From NCBI GenBank assembly GCA_014338405.1, contig JTDE01000248.1, positions 126,631-190,630 of the forward strand: a stretch of 64,000 nucleotides of DNA. The letters run 5' to 3'. Positions 20,000-32,933 of this stretch are shown in pieces. A program made the position numbers and the translations under genes. Positions within the stretch are counted from its first letter, which is position 1; each line of letters starts with the position of its first letter. The notes under the pieces are model-generated. The model worked only from the letters and a program-made list of their open reading frames with translations, was not told the origin of the DNA and made no database searches. The stretch comes from Paragonimus skrjabini miyazakii. Taxonomy: Eukaryota > Platyhelminthes > Trematoda > Plagiorchiida > Troglotrematidae.

Positions 20000-21770
20000 G
20001 AGGATCATATCTAGCTACCAATGTCGATTACTCCCTGTCGTAACGGTGATGAACGGACATACGATACATGCTACTCTGGATGTCTTACGGGCAAGCACAT
20101 TATGAACTGAGAAACGGACATAATTGGGAAACGCTGAGTTTTACGCGAAGTAAGGTTGGCTTTTCCTTAACTGTTGCTCAATGAAAATTGCTACTGATAT
20201 ATACTTTTAATACTTGCTTTTGAACTGAACTTCACTAACAATCGCTCACAAATTCCTCATTTCCATTAACGTCTCACATACTCCTTCTGAAAAGAAGCAT
20301 TATTCTGAAGTTCCAATATTTCTCCAGCTAGTCGGTTGTGCTGTTCTTGTCATAACCATATGAGGCTATCACATTATGCACGACTAAATTATCACGTGCC
20401 AAATTTCATCCACACTCGCTTGTTAACAACAATGAGAGAAGTTTGGTCTCAGTGAATGTTGTCAGTCTAACTTTCTTGCGATCCTTCAGTCTCGCTCTTG
20501 TGTACACAACTCAGTCGTTGCTGCCATGGGTGTGATGAATATATTCAGACTAATTCACAATTGGTGGTTGATGAAAAATGCTAGCACAGAGCAATACATT
20601 ACAAATAGAAGTTATTCCGCTTTTCATTTTTGTATTGATATATATTCGTTGCTTGAGCTTTTAAGGTTGTATTCAAGCCTGCATTACAACAGCTTTGACC
20701 TGTTCTGTCCGTTCGCCTGACACCATTTGTTTCAGTCACATGTCATTTCTATCGCACTTGAACAATCTCGTTCACTGATGACACTCGAATTCACATGGTT
20801 GCAGTAATCTTCCAGCTTTCGTCTGTGACTGTTCACTGAACCCATTTTCGACATTTCAAAACATATCCATTATATCGCATCTCCATCATGTTATTACGTA
20901 GCACTATTCCCAAGATATAAACGGAAATAACCGGAAATTTTACGTCTAGGGTTGATCAAATTAGCATTTCAACCACAGATTTTTAGTTATTGGTCACCTT
21001 CCTGATAGGAATGTCTCAAACATGTCTTCGTTAGATAATGTTCGCATGACTAAAATATCAGGTGGATATTTAACTGCAACCCATCTCTCTCATTTGTAGA
21101 AAGCGAGCTGTAGGAGACAAACAATCTGACCTTAAACACAATCTGCACAACTGTGTGGTTTTTTAATACCATACATTTTTAAGATATGTGTGAAACGAAC
21201 GCTGTTGTTTTTTTACTGAAAATTACACCTGTACAGAACAACTGAAGGACACCATTTTCCATTGTTTGTGTACGTTCCAATCCGCTGAGAGGCAGAGTGG
21301 ATAAACCGTGAATGGACTACACTTAAGTCTACGAATACTTGGGGATTTATGAAAGTCTAGCATGAAAGGCTACCATAACATTTTGAGGGTGAATATTTTT
21401 TTCGTGGTCAGAATAACCCGTTAGTTGTACCTCAGTGTTAACTACGGAGGTGACCGTAGGGATAAAATTGCAAATAACTGTACTATCATTTTCACACTAA
21501 CTAGAATCCAAATAGCAGATGAATAGAGGATACTGTGAACAACTCCAGTTTCCATTCCATCGTATGAATGTAGTAGAGCTTCATACCTCTGACACTTCTG
21601 AAGTAATCCAAAAGCATTTGGTTTTTGAAAATAAGGAATTTGATATTTCCCTTTGCATAACAAGGTTGCATACGCAGAATCCTTAAACATATTGTAAGGC
21701 AACATACGCATTTGTATAGGTGTAGGAGAGTCTGATTACTGAGAAATTTTTCAAAACTTGGCAACTCGGG
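20000..21770. other. no gene recognised
   Basis: AT-rich DNA with chance-length ORFs only; no repeat shared with the rest of the window noticed. Confidence 0.4.
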
Positions 21771-21879
21771 TTATTACCAAAATGTGTGTTTTCTTGACAA
21801 TTGGGTCCACGAAGCATCACAACACCACAATCATCATCACCGGTATCATCACCATCTTCATAACAGGCATGAGCCTCAC

Positions 21880-21933
21880 CTAATGGTATTGTGGTTTGGG
21901 TTCCTGCACACCTCAACACTTGCGCATAATATC
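21880..21933 (-). CDS. candidate internal exon of an unknown minus-strand gene
   Basis: Acceptor TGTTTCTCCCTCTAG (strong) and donor TTAG|GTGAGG enclose 54 bases. Read with the two bases left over from the exon at 23197-22992, it gives ILCASVEVCRNPNHNTI, with two cysteines. An alternative uses a weaker donor at 21777 (TTTG|GTAATA) in another frame, giving a 52-codon Cys- and Asp-rich peptide, but that frame does not fit the upstream exon. Function unknown. Confidence 0.35.
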
Positions 21934-22079
21934 CTAGAGGGAGAAACATTAATAAAGAGATTATCTACTACAAATGAAAACAAATTGAATTATTATTCGG
22001 GTTTGGAGAAAGGGTGAACAGGTGCAAGGCTACAACTCGTCCGACGGGTAAAATTTGCTCTCCTACGGTTTTAGATGAG

Positions 22080-22320
22080 ACCCACCTGTGAAAATGTAAG
22101 GATTTGACTGGATTCTAACCAGCAACAGAAACAAAATGCCTGAACGCAGCAAATGCTCTACCAACTGAGCTACGAAGACACTCCAGACGTTCGGAAATCT
22201 GACATTTGGACCTAATTACCCGCTCGTCCCAATGCCTCATATAGAATCCACCAAATGATTTAGGGGATCGACTGTTCCGGCAGGATTTCCCGAACAGTTC
22301 ACACTGGAATCGAAAAGCGC
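22080..22320 (-). mobile_element. SINE family 2 copy (tRNA-derived)
   Basis: On the minus strand it has box A-like TAGCTCAGTTGGTAGAGC and box B-like GGTTAGAATCC. It shares about 240 bases with 36820-37052, including CCACCAAATGATT and GATCGACTG. It is not a functional tRNA gene: the anticodon arm is not regular and the transcript body continues into the SINE tail. Confidence 0.75.
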
Positions 22321-22991
22321 TACTGTTAGCCGGTTGCTTCTTTAATCGTCTAGACGATGTTTTTCGTGAAAATCCACCGAGATGCGCCCTACCTAGGGGT
22401 TGCGAACATTGCACTACAAAGTCCGCTCCCGTAAGTCGAATAACCTACTGTTGCACCACAGACCAGAATCGGTGGGCTGTAAATGGACGTATGTACGGCT
22501 CGACGTCGAATCACGTGACTGGTGACCTGGACGATCGCATGTCCCATCAGGACGCACGCATCATAAAACAACTGCTCATAATTATACAGCTGTGTCTGTT
22601 ACGCCCATGCAACAGTCTAGTCAGTTGTCAAGCCGGAGCAGTACGGACAATTAATACAAACGAAATGAACGCTCTCAAGAAGATTATTTTTATTTTTCAC
22701 ATCAACGTAGAAGTGGTCAGTCAATTGAAAGCAAAAATGAGAATATTCCACAAAAATGCAAAACAATAGAGATAGGGCTAAAGAAAAAAAGCTAGCTTAA
22801 GAAACAGAGTAGGCAAGATTACTAGCTGGTTCTTCTCGTGTTATATCACTCGTTTTTGTGAATTGTCATGCCAGCGTATCGCCACTACTTCATCGACCAT
22901 GAAGGTTTTCATTGACCTAGAATCCCTCATTGAGACATATTGTGATATATTCGTGCATCTACTGTATTCTTTACAGCGCACATGTATTTAC

Positions 22992-23197
22992 TCTCGATGT
23001 CTATTGATAGTAATAATCCCGCGCCCTGCTCTATTTCCGTGCTTGGAAAATTGTTGATTTTGTGTGCTGTAACCTGCGTTACACACTTGTTTGCAATCCG
23101 CATCACTGAGGTCATCGATCCTTGGGTTACACCTGCTTCTCGTGGGCACTGGATGCATAGATATTCGAATGACTTTTTCCTGTTCACAATGTATAGT
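22992..23197 (-). CDS. candidate exon of an unknown cysteine-containing protein
   Basis: Acceptor AAATCTACTATTTCAG (very good) and donor CGAGA|GTAAAT enclose 206 bases: 68 open codons plus 2 bases. The peptide begins TIHCEQEKVIRISMHPVPTR and has Cys at about residues 4, 22, 34 and 38, a charged middle and a basic end. It ends in phase 2, which fits the exon at 21933-21880. An extracellular Cys-rich domain is plausible but I recognise no family. The opposite strand also has a 74-codon hydrophobic ORF, so the strand call rests on the splice sites. Confidence 0.4.
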
Positions 23198-23249
23198 CTG
23201 AAATAGTAGATTTGTGTAGTTACATGCTTCGTCATTCGGCACTAATCCA

Positions 23250-25700
23250 CGAACCGGTAGTATTCAGGTTAGATAATCATCGTTTAGACACTCTGCTACG
23301 GGACAAAGATTATGTGCCAGTCTGTTAGGCCATGAGAGATACTGCGGAACTTGCTTAGACCGCATTTCCTTGCTCTCCGCCATCTCATGAAATCATCCAA
23401 GGTTATGGGCCTGAAGTACTCTGAAACGGAACAGAATATTTTTCTTGTAAACGGATGTAAATGATTTCACTGATTGGAACAGTCAACGGAACGACCCACA
23501 GCTATCGTCTGAAGTAGTGCAGCATATTCATTATAGCACGATTGCCCATTCGAATTCTCATACTTCGGCTGAAAACATGCGTATTCTACGAGTGTATGGC
23601 TTGCCGCGCTCGAATTTCTTGGATTGTTCTTGCCGCGGTCGTTATTCATTGATTTGCTTGAGGGCTGGAGCGCATCCAAACACAGCCTTTAACCTGTCTC
23701 CACATTATAGCAAAATATACTCTTCATCTTTCGTATACTAACCAGTGTCACAATTGATCGGTGGTAAAAACAATTTTGAACTAAGAACACACTTCACTCA
23801 AACTTGCTCTTCTGAATAGAGGACCGGAAAATGGTGAGAGAAGTTTTTAATTGGCGGGCCCCAACAACATTATGATTCTCATTTTAGAAAAAGGCTGACT
23901 GCTGGGTCTATATTGAAGAAAAGTAAGAGTTAATTTTTGTGGTCTGTTCAAATTATACTGACTGATTCCTTTTCTGCTCAGAAGTTGGAAACACACACTT
24001 TTTGAAGATAACACTATCCCGCATGAACTAACCCTGTCAACATCATGGTGTATGGGCCAGACTCTTCGATTTAGCCATTCAGCCGGAAGAGCTAAGAGCA
24101 GTCGCGGCTATAAACGGCCCTGGACATCAGTGGTGACCAAGTGTTAGCAATTATTCTAGTACAGACGTTACCAAAGTTGTCACAGATTCACTAAGTAAAA
24201 AGATATTGTTTGGGTTTCATTAAATCCTTCGAGCGCTCAAATATTTTGCGTTCATGACTATCCTGTTGGGTATCGTCAGAAGTAACCGGCCCTAACGCAT
24301 TTGTTAGTTAAAGAGTATGTAAAATTTGGAACATAATCGTAGCACTGAATCCGATGTATCTGCGTATACCCTTGAAATCCCACTGGTCAATTTAATGACA
24401 CATCAACACTTTTGACCACGCTACTCGCATGTATGGATCTCTTGCCGCTCTTGAACAAACATCGGTGCAATTTTCACTTCAACTTGGAAAGTGGCAGCTG
24501 TCCAATAAGCCCTTTTTATCTCTAATGCTCAATAGTTGGTCTAGAATTCAACCACCTTCACGAACTTCTTTCCGTGGTCATGTAAAAACTCGAATGACGC
24601 ACTCAGTCATCACTGGCGGCCACGAAAGGGCTACATCAATCAAGATATCTAACCCATTAACTGACACCATACATACTTCGTTTAGTTAGAAGATGATAGT
24701 ATGGAGTTGAATGCCTGTCGCATTCTGCTCAAACGTTCTAAGCATTGTCTCCCCGTTTTTAAGGCAGATAACTTTATTCCCGTTGATTATCATATGACAA
24801 AGCACGTAAGCCCCTCGAAGGAATAGTGACGTCGCTTCTAAATCTTAGTCGACTTTTTCGAGATAAATCTTCAATTAGCGTATTCATTTTGGGAGTAAAT
24901 GATTACTGACGGATACCTGGATTACTAATATCATTTCAGTATGTGCGTTTTCAAGTGTGTATCTCAAACAGTATATACTATCTTGCCCATTCCATATATG
25001 TTCTTGTTTAACGCACGCACGTGCATTTATATATTGGACCGTGCTTGCATACTATGTGATATATGTGTAATGCTGAACTATCACGCTACACTTTTGTATG
25101 CTGCACTAAATTTGTTTCATTAGCTGCTGCCTAACATGACATTTCGCGTTTTGATATACATATAAATACATACCTAAACGCAATATACATATATATACTG
25201 AGCGTTCGAAAAACTAAATATTACGGTGTCAGCTATTTCAAGCCAGATTGATAGTCACAAGAAGCACGAGAGTTTTCCGCTGACAATCTACAAGTTTGGG
25301 TTGCGATATCAAATGAACATAGAGACGGCACCCACGTGCATTTTGTAAGTAGAATATCGTAAAGTAATAAAGGTAACGTGTAGTGCACTCCAACCGAAAC
25401 ACTGTGTATCAGTTACGGTGAAATGCATATTTATCAATATAAAAATACCCGTAATGAGAACGAACTGTTAAGTATGCATGAAATGGAAAAGAATCTGTCT
25501 GGCGTATTAAAAACAAATATCATCACCAACACATTGTACATAGCCGTGTAGGAAACTCGGAATTAGGATTTAATATGGAATAGGCTGATATTATTAGAAA
25601 TGACGGAAACTAACACGAGCTAATCGTGCTAATTTTTCGTCAGCCCCTCGAATTCCATGAGGCAGAGAAGCACAGTCTCATATTCTAGTAAGGAAGGATG
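23250..25700. other. no gene recognised
   Basis: Minus ORF 23679-23467 (residues LVEYACFQPKYENSNGQSCY) might be another exon of the same minus-strand gene but its donor phase does not match. Plus ORF 24429-24689 is of chance length. A good plus acceptor (TACTAATATCATTTCAG, ends 24939) has no clear exon after it. 25133-25200 is TA-rich. Confidence 0.4.
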
Positions 25701-25708
25701 ACTGATGT

Positions 25709-25918
25709 ATGTGTGCAGTTATATTTCAACTCCAAACTGATGCTACAGCGTGTGACTCCGCTGATCAACTACAGATTCAGCTAAGGAAACAATTAATTGC
25801 GAAGGTCAATGCCCACGATCTTCAGCGAAAGCTGTTACTACTGAATGAGATATCATTCCAGTCTGCCGTAGCTGTCTGTGAACAACTTCCAGATGGTAAG
25901 TCCGCCGTGAATATGTAG
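25709..25918 (+). pseudogene. gag: Ty3/gypsy retrotransposon Gag fragment
   Basis: Sixty-nine codons containing DQLQIQLRKQLIAKVNAHDL and QRKLLLLNEISFQSAVAVCE, the pattern of gypsy Gag just before the zinc knuckle (L-R-D-R-L-V-A-G then L-Q-R-K-L-L and L-T-F-x-x-A). It is cut by a stop. A zinc-knuckle remnant lies 0.7 kb downstream. The rest of the element is not recognisable, so this is an old truncated insertion. Confidence 0.6.
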
Positions 25919-26559
25919 TAGACAAGTGGGTATACGCTAGACTCCCGTTCACTAATAATTTAGAATGCTTATCCAGAAAATCAATCGAAACGTGGTTCCA
26001 ACTGGCATCGAACTGAAAGAAGACGGTAGGGTTTTTCAGGCAAACGGTACTTTCTACTAACGCTTAAAAATATGAGTAGTTATTTCTGGTCTATTTTGGA
26101 ACCCATGGCAGCAACCATAATGAAAAGGGCTGTCAACGGGAGATGAACTACAGTTCACACACGATTTTGTGCCAACCTAGTGATTCCTAGAAGCTTCCAA
26201 TCCATTAAATAGCACCCCGAAGGAAGCAAGCGCAACGATTTTGAGGAAATTTCATGCTATTCCATTATTTGAAAATGGACAAGCTTTTTCTGCGTGCGTT
26301 CTCTTCGACGAGTTTTGTAAGTTTCACTCTGTCTGTATCCTGCCTCCCACAGCAAGCTTACACAGATGTATGCGAACAGAACTGATATACGAGTAAACAC
26401 GATTGCGGCAGGAATCTGTAAACTATCCACGTAGTATTTTGTCACTGCTTATGAATAACCAGCTTCTATGTGATTTCAACAATAGTGAGAATTGGGCATT
26501 CCAAAAAAGGCGAATGTAAATCATTCGAACTTAACTTTGTTCAACACTGAAGTAACTGT

Positions 26560-26660
26560 GTCATGCGGTCCTGAGCCTTCTGGACGAATATGTCCGTTCA
26601 GCAATTGCACATGCCATAAATGTTGTGTGAGAGGTTACATTCTGTCTGTCTGTGTAGTTC
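26560..26660 (+). pseudogene. Gag zinc-knuckle remnant
   Basis: The phrase CPFSNCTCHKCCVRGYILSVC includes C-x2-C-x4-Y-x4-C at 26612-26653, a retroviral-type CCHC knuckle whose histidine is now tyrosine. It belongs with the Gag fragment at 25709. Decayed. Confidence 0.5.
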
Positions 26661-26699
26661 AAAAGCGTGTTCATTGCACACTTCTTTAGAAGAGCAGTC

Positions 26700-29600
26700 C
26701 CCATTTTGACTTTCAAACCAGTGCCCTTATTGTAATTTCCACTAATTATGTTGATTCCGCGCATCACACAACATAATTTATGGGAGATTTCCAATACTTT
26801 TTCATCAACGAATCATTGAGTTCCCACACTGGTCTGGTACAGAACTTGATACATAGTGCGTTGAATTTCTTGCGGGTGTCAAGCACTAAGAATGCTGTTG
26901 TGACAGAAATAAGCCACTCTTAGAAGTCACCACAATATGCACTGCTAACAGTGGTTCCATATGGAAGTTGTTGAAATCACACGTGGAGTTGTGGATACGG
27001 AATATCTTATTTCAACTAAGGAAAACTTCTTATTGCACCGTTTGGTATGTACGACGTGTACCGAATAAGTGAGCTGTATATTTATCACATTTCATCTAAC
27101 AAGACTAACGGCGCACACCCTTATATTTGAAATTTTGTTAAGTGTTGGAAAAGTGTATTCGGGTACAGCATCGGAGTTTTTTTCTCTTACTTTTGTTGTT
27201 GTGAATATTGGTGGAAAATTTTTAAATATATCTTGTGAGATGAGCGAGGACTGGGAATGTTAAAATCTGCCAGTAATTTGGACTTATTTTAATGCAGTTC
27301 GGAAACGTCCGAAATAGGAAGTTTTGCAAATCGGTCGATCATTACGAGGTTGTTAGTGTCCATGTACTGCTAAAGCTTCCCCTACGTAACCAATATGTGT
27401 TATAACGAGAAAAGAAACGTGGTAAGTCGGAATAAATGGGATGACCATGTCGACTATGTAATATGTGCATTTTCAGCAGACTTAATGCACTAATAATAGT
27501 CGTGTTATGTTTTATAGAATATATAACGCTGGCAAGTAGTGGATGTGGTATATTGCGAAAACTGGGTAACCAACAGCTAGTAACGGAATATGTCTCGAAA
27601 CTAGCTTCTCGCTGTTTGGTTCGTAAACCCAACGTTTCCGCAGCCTCATGATAACTTGATTTAAAATTGGTAACAGAAAGACGGTTAGTCTGCATACAAC
27701 GTTTATATAGTTATTTACTCACCGTATGAGGAGAAGACTCAAGTTTAAACAAGTTAGGGCCTTTGGGACACGGCAGCCACCAAAAAGGACGAATGTCAAC
27801 GGAAACTATGATAAACCTCCAGAGTTCAAGCATCCGTCGGACTGGTTGAGCGGCGTTCTCAACGGTAATGGTTAAAACACAGTTATTCTATGGAATTCAA
27901 CCTACAGTAATGGGTATGGGGCGGATTCAACATTAAGCCGCTAGTGTAACTGGGTGCCCGCAGCAACACACTAACGCTCGTGTTAGTGGTTTCTAATAAG
28001 TATACATTCATAAGTTAAGGTGAACGGGTACAATGGTTTTAGTAAGGTAATAATCACATGGCAGACGGTTTAGAATTTGGGATTCACCGAAGGTGATCTC
28101 ACCAGGAATACTACTATCGCGAAATTTCGATATCATAACATGTCATAAATTGGCCGGGGGATTGACCAACTGGTGAAGAGTATGCGAGACTAGTGATTCC
28201 GAGGCATCAAAATAGCCTGAATAAGCAAAATCGACACCCAGACTACAACCACTCGTTCCCAGCTTTATCATACTGTTAAAGTTAAAATCGTCATCCTTAG
28301 ACTTCTCTTAATCGTTACCCAACAATAAAACTGGCCTTATCGAAACCTTTGAGTAGTATAGTGGTCAGTCTGGTCGAAAATACAGGCTGATAACTAGCCT
28401 AGTTCTGACCAACATGGCCTAGTCGGCCACATGATTACTGGAAAATGAGGGTTTGTTTAACTGATGTATTACCCGAGGTTAAAGAACATTTTTTATACAT
28501 TGCGGTCGGAGCCTGTTGTCCTTAATAATCCGGAAACAGTAGTGTCGTTGACTTATTGTTGTGCTTAGTGATCTTCGGATCAATTTTTCTCACTGGTTAG
28601 TTTAGAAGTATGTTACTACTTAGAAAATAGTGCTGGTGATAGAAATAAGAGAGATTATACTAAACATCCGTGCACAACAAGTGCATATATATATATGTAT
28701 ATTGTTACGTACGCATGTGATTGATAACGTAGAGGGCATGTAAAAGTAAATGTGTCCATGTGTTTATATATGTGTACATGTATTATAACAGGTTTACATT
28801 AAAAGGCATACATGCCCATGTACGAGAATATATTCGTGCATATATCTGTTTTTGAGTGATTTGCATTCACATTCTTGTACTTATCAATTCATGAGGACCG
28901 AAGATTCACAAGCCTGACGGACGTGGAGTCCTGCGCCTTCCCGTGGTCCGGTGGGGTGTGTGGTGGTTAACAAATTGGTACTTATATATGTATATACGAA
29001 CGTACGAGTTTACATATAAAATTACCCATATATAAGTGAGTATATGCATGAATACTTGATACATATATTCATATTCAGTATATGCACTAAATACATGTAA
29101 TCACACCCATACATACATATATATATATATATTTCAGTAGGTAAGTTCATTAAATTAATGGTTTACAAGTGTACGCAGTACTTACCTGACGTAGAATGAA
29201 AAGGACGCTTAAATGATAGATCTAACTTATACTACACGAGAGTTACATTAGGTCTCGAATAACAGTAAGTAAGGTCGTCGTGCGAAAATAGCTGGAAAAT
29301 TTTAGAATCTAGCCGTCCAGCATGTGAGCGCATCGTAAGAACGTAAGGCGTCTTCGGTGGGCATATGTCTGAAAGCGCATAAAAAACAGAGATGACGGCG
29401 ATCAACAAGCAGACGGCAGAAGACTCTGTATGGCCCTATGTTCAATGGGAACTGATATTTTAAGAAGAATGTTACACATCTTACAGCAAGCAGATTAAGG
29501 GTATCTTCAGGCAACCACAGTTAATTCGTGCATATACGTATTCATATCGGAGTAATGCGCAGATGTACTAGGGAACCGCTCACTCATTTTTTCCAACACA

Positions 29601-29700
29601 TGTTCACCTTACATTATACTGACAGAAAATCTTGTTTCGCGATCAAATAGAGACGTATTTTTATTTAAACAAATACGGTAATCTAAAAATATGAGTATCC
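26700..29700. other. no gene recognised; TA-rich tracts
   Basis: A 117-codon minus ORF (27695-27342) and plus ORF 27069-27263 are within chance length. 28680-29135 is rich in TATA and ACATAT runs, with a microsatellite at 29110-29133. Isolated minus donors occur at 27717-27722 (ACG|GTGAGT), 29183-29188 (CAG|GTAAGT) and 29733-29738 (CTG|GTAAGT), each with an AG nearby, but no exon can be proven. Confidence 0.4.
29110..29133. repeat. AT-rich microsatellite
   Basis: ACATACAT followed by an uninterrupted AT run. Confidence 0.9.
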
Positions 29701-29899
29701 TCAGGCTAGCAAATATATCTGTGCACATGTATACTTACCAGCATAGGCGGGCTCTATTAGGTATATTGGCTATTTCAGTCGTTGATCCGAGTAGGCTCCC
29801 AAGCTGCATCTTCAAGTTGTAGATCGAAGGCTCTTCATACGGTCGATCTTAGCACGCTGGCAGCTAACCGGATTTGACAGTTCCACTGTTGACTGTCCA

Positions 29900-32800
29900 T
29901 GAAATAGCCAATACCCGGTCATGTATGCACTCATGAGTTCGCCACTGGAACAGGACCCAATGGGCCTCGTTGATTGAAAGAGAACAGATAAACAATCAAG
30001 CAGCAGGGCTGGTATGGAAAATCATGTTGTGAAAGGTCATGGAGAGAGTTGTGCGACCTAACACTTGGGTTTGGGAATAGTCGTGTGAATCTTCCATCGA
30101 ACCTGAACAGCGCGCCATTGTATACCCCACATGGGTTGTTCAGTGGTTTTGAAGTCAGCGCAGGTGGAGTTAGCAACGGATTGCTTGTTGCTGGCGGATG
30201 AATTATGGTAGAGGCCCGAGCACCGACAGTACTCAATCCACTTTAAGTTTACCTCACCCAGGTCCATGAGTTCACCCTTCAAACGTCTAACCCAAAAACC
30301 TCGCTGTTTACGTGCTTCAAGGCAAGCTTTTTTTTAAAAATTATCCCTTATGTTTGTTGGGAATTTCTTCGAACTACTTCTCGTAGCTCGCTCAATGCCA
30401 GCTGTTTCCAGTGTGTTCCTTGTGATTCCAATCTATAACACACTGTTATCAACCACATGATTTTCGACTGCGGAATTTCTACGTCTTATTGTTGCAACTG
30501 TCACATACTTTTTGGAAGTGATAGGCATTCCAGTTCTATCATCAGTCACATAGTCCGCTTTGTTAGTTTATGGAGGTTTCAGAATTAAGGTAATTGACAA
30601 TGGTAGTCAGAAAAATGCTACATTTGGAGACATGTGAGTTTGGTGTCAAGTATTTCCTGAGTTTTTTCGAACCCTTCTCACGGAAGTGTAAAGCAGTCGC
30701 GCCAGTCGTTTGGTGATGGTGTGTTTTCTTACTGGCCACAAATTTTCGAACGACTCTCTGCCGCTAATCTGCTGAGTGTCACGTTCAGAGATTGAATAGT
30801 GCAATACGCGATCAGGATGCTTTGACAGCAACTCGTATACACCGTGAAATACAGCACGTGTTTTCATCCCACATACAACCCAACGTAATGGCAACATATC
30901 TACATACATCCTCCGCGTTTCCAATCATATTTTAACGCGAATATATAATGGGGACAGGCATGCGTACAACAGGTTCATGCAATTCATTAGGTGCATTATC
31001 ACCTGGTAGAGTGGTGCGTAACATCAACGTACATATTTCAACCAACCTGGCTAACAGTTTATCAATGAAACAGGAATCTACAACGATTTGGCCACGAGGC
31101 GTCAACCATTGGCAAAAGATGGATCAATCGCACACACTATTTTCTCTAACGACGATGTGAAACATTCTTGGTTTCGTGAACAATCCACATCTCTTCTCAT
31201 AAGCAATATTCTCAGCAGTTATACTAATATCCTAGTGTCTAAGGAAGACAATTCTTGCACACCGATGAGTAATAGAGGATTGTGGTTTTTATATAAATTG
31301 AAAATCACTCATAATTAATCGCAGCTGTTGCATTCCCTTGGGCTTTTCAGTCGGCTCCTTTCATATCCAGACAAAAGTTTATGAAATCAAGGGAGAGACG
31401 ATCAAAACAATTTAATAAGTTCAATACCAGCAATGCACAGACGATCAGTAAATATACTCTTGAAACGTCCAACAGCGTGCGTGAATAAGACTCTGTTAGA
31501 AATTTCGACCACGTAGCTTCTAGTCGGCTGTCTTCGTTTTCCACCAGGATGGTTGTGTAGTTACTAAACAGAACGTTCTGTTCCAACATATGTGACCCCC
31601 ATCCCGCTTTACAGATAAGTCAAGTCCCACCGAGGCACTCAAGAGCCTTCATAGCAACAGACGTTTGACCTGCAGTGATCTATCAAACTGTTATACGCTT
31701 CCTGAAAATACCATAGTATGCGTCCACTGCTGAACACGGTTTCTTTAGAGTGTCCGACGTTACCAGCTGATGGCAGCGTCGAGATAGACCATTCATTAAA
31801 TGAAAACAATAAAGCATGATGGTAAACCCGAGCAAACCTCACGTATTGCTCGATACTATGTGGTTAACCAAACACCAACAAATGCGTGAACAGCTGGCAT
31901 ACAAGACACTATTTTCCGTACACCGTCCAAAACTAGCATTAGACATCAGGGCATAAAGACACGTACGAGAAACACCACTCATATCAACCAACATGGTGCG
32001 TCAAGAAATAAAATCACCGAAATAAAATCACAGTGTTGAGGGGTGTCAAGTTAAACTGCGTCGCTAAGTTCAAGACAAGGTTGAAAGGAACTCCTAGGTA
32101 TCAACAAAACGCAAAACTCAGCAGGTCCACGAATAATCGAAAACATTGCTTTCCTTCAAGAGCCAGTAGAATGAGTAGTTTAGTATGCTCTTCACAAGAG
32201 TCAGTAGGTTGACAAACGTTTGAGACTGTATCTTAATTCCAAGCTTATTTTCCGTATGTAAATTCACTTTGCGCGTAATTCTGAAGTTTCTTCCGCACAT
32301 TCATGATGTGTTTACCAGTTGCAGTCAAATGTGTATTCCAACTATATGTGCTCGACTGACCAATTCGGAAGTCATGCAAATGTTTTAAGTGGGTCTTCAA
32401 ACGTACTGCTGTCGAGTTTCTGTCAGTGAAGAAGTTTGAGCAAGTTTCTCGTTGAGATTTGATCAAACTCACTAGTTATTCAACGAATATTGCGCGCATC
32501 AACTTTTCAAGCCCGATCATGTGAAAATTCGATCCAACCCTATCATTTCCAATTGTTTGCTCTTGTATATTCTACCTCTGCCGTTTCTGACCGTTGACCG
32601 GAACTCGGAACAGTTGTTTTGTTTTATCGTCTTGGGTTGATAGTTGTATGGATAGCCTGCTATTCATCATTTTACTTTGCTTGAGTGATGCGTGCATAAC
32701 ATTTTTGGAGGTCGGCTCGTTCTCGTTCTCATTAGGCATCATAGACATTCAGAACAAAGTTACTACGCATAAATGTCTTATTATGTGATAATCATTCAGA

Positions 32801-32900
32801 GTCAACATTTTGGGTACCAAATTGTAACTTCTTTCTCGCTTTGACGATATGGTCATTTGTACCGTGGAATTAAGATCCAATGTTGTTTTTATTCAAATTG
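29900..32900. other. anonymous DNA with a SINE scrap
   Basis: A more GC-rich stretch (29930-30290) holds overlapping minus ORFs of 101 and 74 codons and may be an unidentified repeat. Minus ORF 30924-30646 (92 codons) has no in-frame upstream ATG. 31305-31372 is a SINE family 1 scrap listed separately. Confidence 0.35.
31305..31372 (-). mobile_element. SINE family 1, short tail fragment
   Basis: ATCGCAGCTGTTGCATTCCC and TTTTCAGTCGGCTCCTTTC match the minus-strand SINE at 47150-47200. Confidence 0.6.
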
Positions 32901-32933
32901 TTGGTTTATCGCTAAGCGCTGCTGAACGCCATC

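Noticed and set aside
27717..29753. Single-copy minus micro-exons at 27723-27737 and 29739-29753
   Set aside because: Good donors, but an AG at a multiple of three within 40 bases is expected by chance for many donors, and there is no second copy or phase context.
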